Of a stretch of DNA of 64,000 bases, positions 50,741 through 59,622 are shown in pieces. Positions within the stretch are counted from its first letter, which is position 1. Every line of letters begins with the position of its first letter. This DNA is from Acidiferrum sp963771295 (lineage in GTDB: Bacteria; Acidobacteriota; Terriglobia; Acidiferrales; UBA7541): the NCBI GenBank assembly GCA_963771295.1, contig CAVYTB010000013.1, forward strand, positions 1,543,624 to 1,607,623. The letters run 5' to 3'. The notes under the pieces were generated by a model. The model did not search any database and was not told where the DNA came from. It saw nothing but the letters and a program-made list of their open reading frames with translations. Both the position numbers and the translations under genes were made by a program.

Positions 50741-51406
50741 GATCCTCCTCCTCAGACTAAGTGCCGGTACAGACTGGATCGTCGACTGCCTATTTTTACC
50801 GCGGCTCCAAATGCATGCAACGGTGGCCACAGCTGATTGCTCTGTGATTGACCTTGGGCTGTTCCCCAGCGTGAAAATCCCAGGGTCAGAGGAGCAGGAG
50901 ACTACGATACCTGCCTTTGGATGTCAACGGGGCTCTCCGATCTGCACCTCTGCCTCGCGCACCGTAGACTTCTCCTCTCTCGACACAACGAATGTGCTAC
51001 CAGGCCACGGAAAACCGGGGAAAAACCCGTCCCCTCCGCCGCATTCCCTCCCGCCGTTCGAATGCCATGCTAAAGTATTCCAAAACAAACAACTTGATCT
51101 CCAGTGGAATCAATACTTACGAAAAACAGGTGGGCAGGGGAGTATTACGACAGTAATGACATTTTGCAACGTAGAACTCGACCGGGCTGCGGCGCGACCA
51201 GCCTTCTTCATCCATCTTCTTCTTTAATCTGGCGGGAGCGTGTGGAAGTCGAACTCAAACTTCCTACTTCTAAGCCTCGGCGAATGATCACATTGCCGCT
51301 TCCGCCAAGCCCTATTTGGAGTCACGTGGAGTCATTTGCCCACAGTTCCCTTCAGTAGTATTAATTACCTCTAAAGGCACCTCGATCTTGCTTCCGTGGA
51401 GTTCAG
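50741..51406 (+). other. gene-poor interval
   Basis: About 660 nt. A 162-residue open frame exists on the plus strand (50739-51227), but it has no domain pattern, no sensible ribosome binding site and overlaps the PEP-CTERM promoter region. I see no RNA gene. Confidence 0.35.
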
Positions 51407-52302
51407 ATGCGACTAGAAGGCTGCGTTCTTGATGGAAATATTTTCGTTACTGCTCCGTTTGAGAGAGCTGAACCAGAGAAAGAATGGGTCCAAGCTCGCG
51501 ATTCGGGTGCGATTCCGGTCGAACTCTATGACTGGCACGAAAAAGCTCACTACCTCTCGTTCGGCAGTGCACCTGGGTTTCTAGCAGACCCTGACAACGT
51601 TCTGTTCAGCTATTTCGGCATGCTTCTGCGAAGCGTCATGGAATCCTTAGTGGATTTCGTCCAACAGGTTCAATCATTCATCGAAGAACAGAAACTTACT
51701 TATGACCCTGGCAAGACACTAAGGGGCGAGACATGGGTTCCAGGAGCTGACGCGAGAGCTCGGCGACACTTCCGAGATCTCCTGATCGCACTTCAAAGTG
51801 GCTTAGATGCTTTGGCAGATTTGATTGCACTCTTTTTCACCGGCCGAGTCCCTCGCCCCTTTTTTTGGACGTGCTCAGTTTGTACGTGTTGAGGAATGGC
51901 TTAAGCGGCCGTTGCCTCCGTTCGGCTTGGTTGCGACTCCCTATGACGAGCAGTTACGCCGACTTTTCGACGCACTCGGACCGCTTGTGAACGCCGTCGG
52001 ATCGGAACGCGAATGGCAACCGCTTATGCGGATGCTGCGAAACAAGGCTGCGCACCTCGGGCAGCCGGTATTCAGACAAGTCGGTCTGCATGACAAAACC
52101 GAAGTTTTATACATTCATTCCACGCCAATGGCCGTATCTCTGGGAGCGCCACATGAAGCCAAAGGGGCCTAGTCCCTACGGCCCCGAGTTCATTCCGGAA
52201 TTTTTCCGTGAAACGCTCATACACCAAGACAAAAATGGAGTCTCAAAGTTGACTGGATGCCCTGATGCCGTCGGATGCTTTAACGTATTGAAAGGGCCGT
52301 GA
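51407..52302 (+). pseudogene. frameshifted hypothetical gene (two lesions)
   Basis: Three consecutive frames join into one protein of about 295 residues. Frame 1 starts MRLEGCVLDGNIFVTAPFER and reaches LFFTGRVPRPFF. At a run of seven T (about 51859-51865) the sense continues in frame 2 (GRAQFVRVEEWLKRPLPPFG, then LRNKAAHLGQPVFRQ). Near 52090-52100 it passes to frame 3 (KFYTFIPRQWPYLWERHMKP), ending at 52302. Both slips are next to homopolymers. The protein is soluble and unrecognised; the helical middle (VMESLVDFVQQVQSFIEEQK) and the RNKAAHLG stretch recall HEPN/apoptosis-like helical proteins only vaguely. Real decay or sequencing error cannot be separated here. Confidence 0.6.
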
Positions 52303-52708
52303 CCCGGGCCGTGCTCTCTTGCATACCTGTCTCGATGCTTAAACTCGTATAAAGGTCGCGCACCTCTTCCCATAGTGCTCTCGCTTGCTTCCATCTGAGA
52401 ACCGCTAGACTCCGAACAGCGTTCGCCAAATCTAGCGACGAATCGGCTTCATGTCTCCGATAAAGTCCAAGTGCCTCGTGGTAACAAGGCTCCGCCAAAT
52501 CTGGGCGTCCCTGCTCAAGATAGACATCGCCCAGATGCCTGATGGTGTGCGCCAGCACGAGAGGTTCTTCAAGCTCGCGAAACAACACCACGGCTTCCTC
52601 ATAACATAGTCGGGCCATAGCACCATCGTGGCGTCGCGCCAACTCACCCCGCCGCCTGAGTTCCTGCGCACGGAAAAGCCGGTCCATTCCATTCGCGCCA
52701 GAAATCAC
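52280..52708 (-). CDS. small tetratricopeptide-repeat protein
   Basis: 142-residue TPR protein. Helical hairpins are readable as RRRGELARRHDGAMARLCYEEA, VLAHTIRHLGDVYLEQGRPD, AEPCYHEALGLYRRH and LDLANAVRSLAVLRWKQARA. GTG at 52708 is preferred because AAGGAGG lies 5 nt before it; a longer start at 52735 is possible. The step from RWKQ to ARALWEEV is shorter than the usual TPR period, as if about eight residues were lost. It overlaps the end of the frameshifted plus-strand gene by about 23 nt. Soluble, no partner known. Confidence 0.65.
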   Translation of the reverse strand: MISGANGMDRLFRAQELRRRGELARRHDGAMARLCYEEAVVLFRELEEPLVLAHTIRHLGDVYLEQGRPDLAEPCYHEALGLYRRHEADSSLDLANAVRSLAVLRWKQARALWEEVRDLYTSLSIETGMQESTARVTALSIR

Positions 52709-52955
52709 GTTTTCCTCCTTGACGCTCATCCACATGAATCGTTCGATACAACAATCCGCTTTTGAGGGTACCGGAATGAGTCACGTCCTCAAACTCTACT
52801 CCAAAGGGGCGCGCTTTTTATATTGCGTCGCGAAATCGGAAACTTGGGTACGGGGAGCAACCTTTCCGGTTGATGTCATAACGAGGTCGGCCTCACGACG
52901 AACTGAGTAGACTGTTCGGTGTTCACCCCGAAGCGCTCGGAACGAAGGAGGCCGA

Positions 52956-53520
52956 ATGCGAATATAGGATGTGATTTGCACGCTCGTCAGCAGACGTTGG
53001 CGATGCTCGACACCGAGACCGGAGAAGTGGTGCATCGTACGCTGCAGCACGAAGGCCAGGAAGTGCGGGAGTTTTATTCCCAGCTTCCGCATCCGGTGCT
53101 GGTGGGCATCGAAGCGATTGGACCGATGCAGTGGTTTCTGGACCTGCTGCAAGAATTAGGAATCGAGTGCCAGGTTGGGCCACGAAAATCCGCGCCGCGG
53201 AACCCCGCAAGCAGAAACATGATCGACGCGATGCCGAGTTGATCCTGAAGTTGCTAGTGGAAAAACGTTTTCCGGCGATCTGGATGCCCAGCAAGGAACT
53301 GCTCGATCTGCGTGCCTTATTGTTGCATCGGCATCAGTGGGTTCGTCTACGCACGCAGATACAAAACGCGCTGCAAGCTATCGCGTTGGCCAATGGATTG
53401 CGGCGCGGTCCGGGTCTGTGGAGTTATGACGGGCAAGCGAAGATCGCGTTCTTGCCGTTGCCGACCCGGAATCGCGACTGCGCCCCTGTCCCAGAGACTC
53501 ATAAAAACGAAACGCGGTGA
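52956..53520 (+). mobile_element. decayed IS110-family transposase remnant
   Basis: An IS110-type (DEDD) transposase N-terminal half is recognisable: GCDLHARQQTLAMLDTETGE, GIEAIGPMQWFLDLLQELGI, then KIRAAEPRKQKHDRRDAELI and PSKELLDLRALLLHRHQWV. The reading frame is broken near 52965, just after an ATG with AAGGAGG (about 52945-52951), and again near 53176. Similarity fades after about 53465, so the C-terminal Transposase_20 part is missing. The element cannot make a working transposase. IS110 elements usually lack terminal inverted repeats; I see no clear ends. Confidence 0.8.
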
Positions 53521-53635
53521 ACTTGCCTGGCCACTCGCTCCTTCACTGTCGACGGAGCGGGCAAGTGAACTCTCCCTAGGCCGAATCAAGGACTTCCGAA
53601 ATAACTGTCTCGCGAACTTGAGCGATTCGCTTCTC

Positions 53636-54571
53636 TTATGGAGTGGGCACTACTTTGTAAAGCACCCCGTTCGCGCCGTAGGAAGGGCTGAACCAGGTGT
53701 TACCGCACAAATAATAGGTCCCACCTCCCGAGACATTGGGACTGATGCAGCCGGGAGGCAGAGCCCCATAAACCGCGCCCATCTGGTACGTGACACCGGT
53801 TGTGGTGGCTGCGGTGACTGAAGCGGCATGACTGACGTTGGAAGCCGCGGCATTGGCATTGGCGGCCGCGGTATTAGCGTTGGCAGCGGCAGCGTTGGCG
53901 TTAGCAGTGCTCGCGTTCGCCGAGCCCGCGGAGTAGCCTGCACTGTAAGCGTTCGAGCTTTCGGAGCTGGCCTTGGAAGAGGCTGCGGCAGCGCCGACAG
54001 CCATGCCGACAACCACACCGGCTGCAGCGGCACCTGCAGTTGAACCGGAGCTGCAGTTGTAGCAGCTTGTTCCGTAGTACGCCACGGTTGTGGGTGGATG
54101 GTACGCATAGTAGGCAGTGGGTGGATGATATACCGCTGCCGTCTGGCCATAGGGAGTTGTAGCGACGGTGCCAGCTCCCGCGTAATGTGTCGCGCTACCA
54201 CCATAGGCGTTGGTGGCGGTCGTCGTTCCAGACCCTGCCGCATGATATGCAGAGCCGCCGTATGCGTTGGAGGCGGAGGTTCCCTGTCCAGCCGTGTGCG
54301 TCGCGCTGCCACCATAGGTGTTGGTGGCAGTTGTCTTTCCAGACCCTTCCGCATGAGATGCAGATCCACCGTATGCGTTGGAGGCGGTCGTTCCCTGTCC
54401 AGCGGTGTGTGTCGCGCTGCCACCGTAAGCATTGGTGCGCGTAGTGGTATTCCCGCTATGGGAGGTGGAACCGCCCCCGTAGCGGTTCGCGTGCGCTTGG
54501 GCCCGGGCCGCTCCGCAGAAGAACAGGGTGAATAGCAGAGTCACCAAACTAACCATCATCTTTTTCATCAT
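53636..54571 (-). CDS. secreted tandem-repeat protein with YGGSATH-type units
   Basis: 311-residue exported protein. Signal peptide MMVSLVTLLFTLFFCGAARAQ. Residues about 25-125 are alternating 18- and 19-residue units beginning YGGSA[TSY]H. The centre has YHPPTAYYAYHPPTTVAYYG and a CYNC pair. A hydrophobic Ala/Gly/Val stretch (about 170-190) follows, then an Ala/Asn low-complexity part (NANAAAANANTAAANANAAA). The tail GGTYYLCGNTWFSPSYGANG resembles the C-terminal piece of other acidobacterial and proteobacterial glycine-rich surface proteins. Start at 54571 is supported by GGAG 9 nt upstream; an ATG at 54589 overlaps the previous stop as ATGA. Likely a surface or adhesive protein; function unknown. 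Confidence 0.7.
   Translation of the reverse strand: MMKKMMVSLVTLLFTLFFCGAARAQAHANRYGGGSTSHSGNTTTRTNAYGGSATHTAGQGTTASNAYGGSASHAEGSGKTTATNTYGGSATHTAGQGTSASNAYGGSAYHAAGSGTTTATNAYGGSATHYAGAGTVATTPYGQTAAVYHPPTAYYAYHPPTTVAYYGTSCYNCSSGSTAGAAAAGVVVGMAVGAAAASSKASSESSNAYSAGYSAGSANASTANANAAAANANTAAANANAAASNVSHAASVTAATTTGVTYQMGAVYGALPPGCISPNVSGGGTYYLCGNTWFSPSYGANGVLYKVVPTP
54192..54436 (-). repeat. 111-bp tandem repeat coding for 37-residue units
   Basis: Two full 111-bp copies (54192-54302, 54303-54413) and the start of a third (54414 on) lie in frame within the repeat protein. Each encodes an 18-residue plus a 19-residue YGGSA unit. Confidence 0.8.
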
Positions 54572-54585
54572 GTGTCCCTTCTCCT

Positions 54586-55464
54586 TCATGGTTGCTTTTT
54601 GGGTGAATTCGTCCTCGCTGAGGGCATTGTGCCCGACGCGGCCTGTGTCTTAATGTCAGCGAACGGGATGCGTTTCGCGTCGCCGGCGCTCGAGAGCGCA
54701 AAGGCATCCGGGGGAACGGTAAGGTCGAGTTGCCAGTTGGAGAACTCCACCTGGCTGCGCAAATTCTCTGGGTCGTCCAGAAAAATTGCCCGGACCATCT
54801 TGGGGAGCTTGTCGTCGGTTCCAATCCACAACTGGATGAACACGCCGCTGTCGATGTATGCCACCATGTCCGTTGTCGTTCCCTGGACCACGTGGGATTG
54901 GCCTACGTAATAGGCAAGCGTTAGTCCTTCAGCCATATCTTTGTAAGGATCGGCAACAACCAAGTCGGTGAATGTGAAGAAGATACCGGCGGAGTGGTAG
55001 ACCGCTTCCAACATAGCGTCAATCGTAGGCGGCGCATCGCTCACGGCGAGTAGGTTTTCGGCCGGTGCGAAAGCCGTCACGGTTTTGCCGTTGTAGTAGA
55101 ACTCCGAGGCGGGACCGTCACCCGAAATGATCACACGCATCCTGTCAGGTCTCTGCAAAGTGACGTCTGTCTTTTTTGCATAGGCGAGGGGAGGGCCCTG
55201 GCGGCTCGGGGACTCGAAGATTTGCACCGCAGTGAATGACAGAGTATGCGCAGCAGCCAAGCGGCTGCTCACGGCTTTTAGCAGTTCAATTGCTTTCGGC
55301 TCCAGGTCCGGTTTTGGCGGCGTAGCTGGAGGGTTCTTGGTTTGAGTAGTCTTCTTCTTTGCGGGCGGCGACGTAGTTTGGCCGCTCGCGGCTACACTTA
55401 CCAGCGAATGTGCGAGCAGCAACATCAGTAATGTTTCTACAAAAATCTTGAGTCGGGTTTTCAT
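54586..55464 (-). CDS. DUF2092 family exported protein
   Basis: 292-residue protein with a signal peptide (IFVETLLMLLLAHSLVSVAASG) and a Lys/Pro/Thr linker (about 30-55). The DUF2092 body has AIELLKAVSSRLAAAHTLSF, LQRPDRMRVIISGDGPASEF, YYNGKTVTAFAPAENLLAV and VDLTVPPDAFAL-like ends (WQLDLTVPPDAFALSSAG). The fold resembles LolA/LppX-type lipoprotein carriers. ATG at 55464 has GAGG 6 nt upstream. Its stop overlaps a possible ATG of the repeat protein, so the two are probably co-translated and may act together at the envelope. Confidence 0.85.
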   Translation of the reverse strand: MKTRLKIFVETLLMLLLAHSLVSVAASGQTTSPPAKKKTTQTKNPPATPPKPDLEPKAIELLKAVSSRLAAAHTLSFTAVQIFESPSRQGPPLAYAKKTDVTLQRPDRMRVIISGDGPASEFYYNGKTVTAFAPAENLLAVSDAPPTIDAMLEAVYHSAGIFFTFTDLVVADPYKDMAEGLTLAYYVGQSHVVQGTTTDMVAYIDSGVFIQLWIGTDDKLPKMVRAIFLDDPENLRSQVEFSNWQLDLTVPPDAFALSSAGDAKRIPFADIKTQAASGTMPSARTNSPKKQP

Positions 55465-55509
55465 GACATACCTCAAAAGACTGGCTTGAATTTCTTGGTT
55501 CCGATCCCC

Positions 55510-55713
55510 TCATGGAATCATTCCGCAATCAAACATTTTGTTGGCGATTGGTGGTGCAACTTTGTTCATGACGGCAGTGCGCATCTGAGGATCGCTTTTA
55601 AGAAATGCGATGGCCTTCTGCTCTTCCGGACTTGGCGAAGTCTTTTCGCTCTTCTTCACCCACAATTGCTCGCAGGTAGACGTCTGATATTTCTGGATGA
55701 TCTTATCGGCCAC
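55510..55713 (-). CDS. small hypothetical protein
   Basis: 67-residue protein (DKIIQKYQTSTCEQLWVKKS, then DPQMRTAVMNKVAPPIANKM) with two Cys. It starts at a GTG with GAGG 5 nt upstream, 45 nt before the DUF2092 gene on the same strand. In the preceding sequence another tiny frame (MRNIFEDLLKAQPESLRSKA) suggests that an originally longer, exported protein lost its N-terminal part. No family name. It may be a truncated gene. Confidence 0.4.
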   Translation of the reverse strand: MADKIIQKYQTSTCEQLWVKKSEKTSPSPEEQKAIAFLKSDPQMRTAVMNKVAPPIANKMFDCGMIP

Positions 55714-56461
55714 TTTGTCCTCAGGTGGGATGGCTGGCCTCTCCGTTGCCGGGGCGAGCCATCATGTATCAAGCCACCTCTCCGGCCGCTTTGCTCCGCA
55801 ATGATTCAGGTTGCGCTTTCAGCAGGTCCTCAAAAATGTTTCGCATAGCGTCCCTGCCACCTCCAGATAACGGTGGCAGCGTGGATAGGCGAAAGCTAGG
55901 CCGCTGCGAGAACCATGTCAAGTGTCAAAAGGAACCACTTTGCCGGAGTTGTCGGCTTTCTCCATGTACTGCCGAGGCGGCTGAATGGGAACAGACTCAC
56001 GGAAAGAAGGAAACGAAAGTGTGCCTCGATATCAACCGGCCTTCTCATGGAAGGTGTTGAGTGAGGTCGTGCTGAGAAAGAACTGCGCCAACGTCTGACG
56101 AGCCAGGCGAGTTCCCTTTCACGGTTCGAGACCGCCCATCTTGACTCGAATAGAGCAACAAGCCCCGCAGCCATTGCGCCAAATTCTTACGTTCTCAACA
56201 GACTGTGGCTGTGATATATCTCGCGTTGCGAACCAGTACACACTTGTCCGGCAAGCGTTAATCAGGAGTCGATTGTCCGTAACGTGTTGCCCTCTCCCAT
56301 AGATTCCTGCTGGACTGAGCCGTTTTTCCAATTGGAGCACTTACCAACGCTCGACTGGCAGCACCCGCAGCGGCACCCAGAGCACAGGTGGTGGTGCTCG
56401 TCGCCACTGAGTCCAAGTGAGATCAATCGCCCCCAGTACTGAAGCCAGAGAAGGAGTTACC
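55714..56461 (+). other. gene-poor interval
   Basis: About 750 nt with only short unsupported frames on both strands. A GGTTCGAGACC string near 56120 resembles a tRNA T-loop, but no pairing partner or acceptor stem is present. Confidence 0.35.
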
Positions 56462-57217
56462 ATGAGTTCCATAGAAAGCAGTTCGATTGTGTTCGCATGC
56501 GCGTTCGGAGGCGCGTTGCTCGGGATGTTTCTTCGCAAGCTTTTGCCCCAGAACCATCTGAGTGATGACTCGAGAAGTGTCGTAATGATCGCAATGGGGT
56601 TAGTCGCCACAATGACTGCCATTGTTCTTGGCCTGCTGATCTCATCAGCAAAAAACTCGTTCGACACGCTGAGCCGCGAGCTAACGGGATCGTCATCCGA
56701 GATTATCTTGCTGGACCGATCGTTGGCGAACTATGGCCCGGAGACGAAGGAGACACGCGATCTGCTCCGCAGTATCGCTGTCGGCGTGCTCGATCGGATA
56801 GAATCGAAGGAATCTGCAAATCCCCGGCAATGGCAGGCATCAACCCGCGAGGTGGAATCTCTCCACGAAAAGATTCAGGGACTCGTGCCGAAGGACGACA
56901 GGCAACGATCATCCCAAGCCGAAGCTTTGAGCAATCTGAAGGAGATCCGACAAACGCACTGGTTGCTCTATGAACAGCAATCCACTTCGATATCCATGCC
57001 AATGCTCATCATCCTGGTTTCCTGGCTGACTGCTCTTTTCATCAGCTTCGGCCTGTTTGCTCCCGCCAATGGGACGGTGTTCACTAGTTTGTTAGTCTCC
57101 GCGCTTTCGGTATCGAGCGCGATCCTCTTGATCCTGCAGTTGTACGCGCCGTTCCGCGGGCTAATTGCGATCTCTAGCGCACCGCTGCGTGCCGCTCTCA
57201 CGCAATTGGGTAATTAG
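56462..57217 (+). CDS. DUF4239 family membrane protein
   Basis: 251-residue protein with two N-terminal membrane helices (about 8-24 and 40-60) and two C-terminal ones (about 180-200 and 205-226), enclosing a soluble helical domain. The pattern VVMIAMGLVATMTAIVLGLLISSAKNSFD and the later LVSWLTALFISFGLFAPANG match DUF4239 (bestrophin-like topology). The ATG at 56462 has AAGGAG upstream with 5-nt spacing. Function unknown; a channel role has been suggested for related bestrophin-like proteins only by topology. Confidence 0.8.
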   Translation: MSSIESSSIVFACAFGGALLGMFLRKLLPQNHLSDDSRSVVMIAMGLVATMTAIVLGLLISSAKNSFDTLSRELTGSSSEIILLDRSLANYGPETKETRDLLRSIAVGVLDRIESKESANPRQWQASTREVESLHEKIQGLVPKDDRQRSSQAEALSNLKEIRQTHWLLYEQQSTSISMPMLIILVSWLTALFISFGLFAPANGTVFTSLLVSALSVSSAILLILQLYAPFRGLIAISSAPLRAALTQLGN

Positions 57218-57557
57218 AACAGGCGTCAACAGTCAATTGCGAGGGTATGCTCCAACAACCCCATGATCAGAGCGAGTTTTATCGGCTTTAGCGGAGGGGA
57301 AAACAGCCGAATCTCTAACGAGGTCGGCCGTGGCAAGAGCTTTTTTCTTCCGTGTTGGCCTCTTCCGGGCACACCCGTAACTTCAGGATCCGGGAATGCG
57401 GTTTATACGCAAACCGAAGCAGCCGCATTGCTTCGTTTGAGTTGTGGAGGCGAAGGCTGCAGAATCCGCGTTTCCTTACCTCTGCACGCAGTCAAAGGGG
57501 CTTGGCGTGCGGTTGAAGTAACGACCACTACCCGGTCGCATCGAACAAAAAGACTTT
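57218..57557 (+). other. gene-free interval
   Basis: About 340 nt upstream of the STAS gene. One open frame (57263-57568) overlaps its start but has no recognisable pattern. No clear promoter hexamers. Confidence 0.3.
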
Positions 57558-57941
57558 ATGAGCCTTAATATATCAATCCGTGAAACCGACGATGTCACCA
57601 TAATGAACCTCCAGGGAAGGTCGACCATCAGCGGCGGCGAAAGTGAGCTATTGAGCGGCCATCTAAAGGAACTGATTTCCAAGGGTGTGCGCAAGCTGCT
57701 GCTGGATATGGCAGACCTGTCCCAGGTTGACAGTTCTGGCGTCGGCATAATTATAGAGACTTACGTTTCCCTCAAACGACTAGGAGGCGACTTAAAACTG
57801 CTATGTCCGAAAGGTCGGGTGTTGCAGGTACTGACTGCGTTTCACCTGCCAGGAATTATCCCAAGCTTTGACGATGAAGCCCAAGCTCTGGCCAGTTTCG
57901 TTGAACAGAAGAGATCAGGTCACGTGGGGCTTGCTATTTGA
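57558..57941 (+). CDS. STAS-domain anti-sigma factor antagonist-like protein
   Basis: 127-residue single-domain STAS protein. The strand-helix pattern SINISIRETDDVTIMNLQGR-like start (ISIRETDDVTIMNLQGRSTI) and the helix start LLLDMADLSQVDSSGVGIIIE are the STAS core. The Ser pair in VDSSGVG is the position phosphorylated in SpoIIAA-type antagonists. Such proteins sequester an anti-sigma factor or gate partner switching. No cognate kinase or sigma factor is adjacent, so the partner is elsewhere. Confidence 0.9.
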   Translation: MSLNISIRETDDVTIMNLQGRSTISGGESELLSGHLKELISKGVRKLLLDMADLSQVDSSGVGIIIETYVSLKRLGGDLKLLCPKGRVLQVLTAFHLPGIIPSFDDEAQALASFVEQKRSGHVGLAI

Positions 57942-58234
57942 TTCTTTCGCTGCACTTCAAGATCCCGTCTTGGCGATCCTAGACTTCCCGCCTCTGCCTG
58001 CACGCGTCGCCGGGAGTTGATCGTCAATAATCAGTCGATGAACTGCCGTAAATGGAATACCCGAAACGTGTGGAGCTTCGTGTAGATCTATGAGGAGCGA
58101 TTGCTTTTGGGCTGCGCGTGCACACATGCAGCAAACGATGTTTCCGAACGCGCTGGTGTAGAATGCCGCATTCGAACCTTAGGAGAGCGCTCGTCATCTA
58201 AGGATTCAGGGGAATTAGAACCGAGGGTAGTGAT
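57942..58234 (+). other. intergenic interval
   Basis: About 290 nt without a gene. TAGAAT near 58160 could be a -10 for the Gly-rich gene, but no matching -35 is at the right distance. Confidence 0.3.
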
Positions 58235-59164
58235 ATGAAAAAAGCCACCTTATTTCGAATGGTTTTTGTCCTCGTCGCGATGGTTGCGCGCGGCTGGTTG
58301 CCGCAGCCTGTGCTTGCCCAACATGGAGGTCACGGTGGGGGAGGGGGATTCCACGGCGGTGGCGGAGGAAGATTTCACGGGGGTGGAAGTTTCTACGCCG
58401 GAGGCCACTCAGGGTATGGCGGCGGACACTACTACGGCGGATATCGTGGTGGCTACTATGGAGGACGGGGCTATTACGGAGGTCGCGGCGGTTATGGCTG
58501 GGGCTACGGCTGGGGCGGGAGATATTGGGGCCCAGGATGCGGTTACGGGTGGGGTTGGGGGTTTGGCTTCGGCTGGCCGTATTGGGGTTGGGGATATCCG
58601 TATGGCTACTACTACAGCCCGTGGTATTACGCGCCCGGCCCCTATTATTCTTACCCGTACTATTCTAATCCGAACAACGGGGACGACGATCCTCCAACGA
58701 CAGATCCCAACACACAGTCCCAGCCCAACCAGAAGGTTCCCATCAAATCCTGGGGATCCCCGTCACCGGGAGAAGACGTAGCCAAAGCAAACTACGCAAC
58801 CAGCAACGTCGCGGCCCTTGCACCGCGTAGGCCCGTTGTCTCCGTTGACAGGATAGGCGTGACGCCGAGCAGCTACCGAGCCACACATTCGGTCCCGGAT
58901 CGTTTCACCACGGAGCGGGCCATCCCGCAATCGGATGCAGCTGTTCGACCGGAAATGCAAAGAGCCTTGCAAAGACTGCACGAGATGCCCCCGTTTGCTT
59001 TCGAGCGCGAAATCGAAACCGGCCGTTATCGTCAGTTCTCTTCCGAAGAGAAGCAGATTTTAAGGAACGCCGCCCTGGCATCCCGAGCCCCTATCCATGA
59101 CCCGCCAGATTCGTTCCCTCAGAGAATGTCTCTGAACTCGCAAAGGCCAATTGGCGACAGGTAG
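58235..59164 (+). CDS. secreted Gly/Tyr/His/Trp-rich protein
   Basis: 309-residue exported protein. After a signal peptide (MVFVLVAMVARGWLPQPVLA), residues about 29-145 are nearly all Gly, Tyr, His and Trp (HGGHGGGGGFHGGGGGRFHG, later YGWGYGWGGRYWGPGCGYGW). This leads to a Tyr/Pro stretch (YYAPGPYYSYPYYSNP) and a polar C-terminal region ending with a short helical domain (REMQ-like: PEMQRALQRLHEMPPFAFER, FSSEEKQILRNAAL). Single Cys. The composition suits a cell-surface, adhesive, metal-binding or amyloid-like protein. No enzyme domain. Start is the only ATG before the signal peptide. Confidence 0.65.
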   Translation: MKKATLFRMVFVLVAMVARGWLPQPVLAQHGGHGGGGGFHGGGGGRFHGGGSFYAGGHSGYGGGHYYGGYRGGYYGGRGYYGGRGGYGWGYGWGGRYWGPGCGYGWGWGFGFGWPYWGWGYPYGYYYSPWYYAPGPYYSYPYYSNPNNGDDDPPTTDPNTQSQPNQKVPIKSWGSPSPGEDVAKANYATSNVAALAPRRPVVSVDRIGVTPSSYRATHSVPDRFTTERAIPQSDAAVRPEMQRALQRLHEMPPFAFEREIETGRYRQFSSEEKQILRNAALASRAPIHDPPDSFPQRMSLNSQRPIGDR

Positions 59165-59228
59165 GGCGAAGAGAGCGAAACGATAGAATGCGTGCGGAGA
59201 TGTCATTTCGCGATGAGACAGCACTGAA

Positions 59229-59282
59229 CTATCCGTGGCAAATCGTCATAGAGGCTCGTTGACCTCGTCAGGTCCCCCCAAT
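59229..59282. repeat. direct repeat copy 1 (about 54 bp)
   Basis: Nearly identical to 60649-60702: both contain CTATCCGTGGCA, ATCGTCATAGAGGCTC and GTCAGGTCC followed by a C-rich CCCCAAT. The copies differ at a few positions and one small gap. They flank the gene at 59623-60567. Confidence 0.75.
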
Positions 59283-59453
59283 TGTTGAACCGTCGCCAGT
59301 CATCCACAGCGGGTCCTTCCTTCTGCGCCACTCAGCGCGAGCTTCCTCTAATTGCAGTACGAAATCCAGTAGCGGTGGTTTGACCATATTCGCTGTCGGG
59401 GAGACCATGTATCGCGCCGCCTTGCCGAATTTTCGCAGTTCTTCGTCGCACAT
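59268..59453 (-). CDS. small hypothetical protein, MCDEEL type
   Basis: 61-residue soluble protein beginning MCDEELRKFGKAARYMVSPT and continuing to FVLQLEEARAEWRRRKDPLW. The N-terminal half recalls short acidobacterial proteins of unknown function starting MCDEEL; this is from memory of similar sequences, not a family assignment. No strong ribosome binding site (GGAAG directly abuts the ATG). The 3' end falls inside direct-repeat copy 1, so the C-terminus may be recombinant. Confidence 0.45.
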   Translation of the reverse strand: MCDEELRKFGKAARYMVSPTANMVKPPLLDFVLQLEEARAEWRRRKDPLWMTGDGSTIGGT

Positions 59454-59622
59454 CTTCCGGAGCCGCGTTCGCAGCGAGTGCGGCGCAATTTTTTCTCTCC
59501 GCCAGCAATTTACTTATTGCTACCCACAGCTCCTTAACAGAGAATGATGCCGCGTTAGTGCGGTCTCCCGCCCCTTCCCGTTACAGTCCAAACCGAGAGG
59601 TCCATTTTCAAGGAGAAGCTAA
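59454..59622 (+). other. short intergenic interval
   Basis: No gene. AAGGAG (59610-59615) is the ribosome binding site of the following gene. Confidence 0.3.

Noticed and set aside
50739..51227. 162-residue plus-strand frame
   Set aside because: No domain pattern, no ribosome binding site, overlaps the 5' region of the PEP-CTERM gene.
56100..56170. Possible tRNA (GGTTCGAGACC T-loop-like string)
   Set aside because: The T-stem does not pair and no anticodon or acceptor stem can be drawn.
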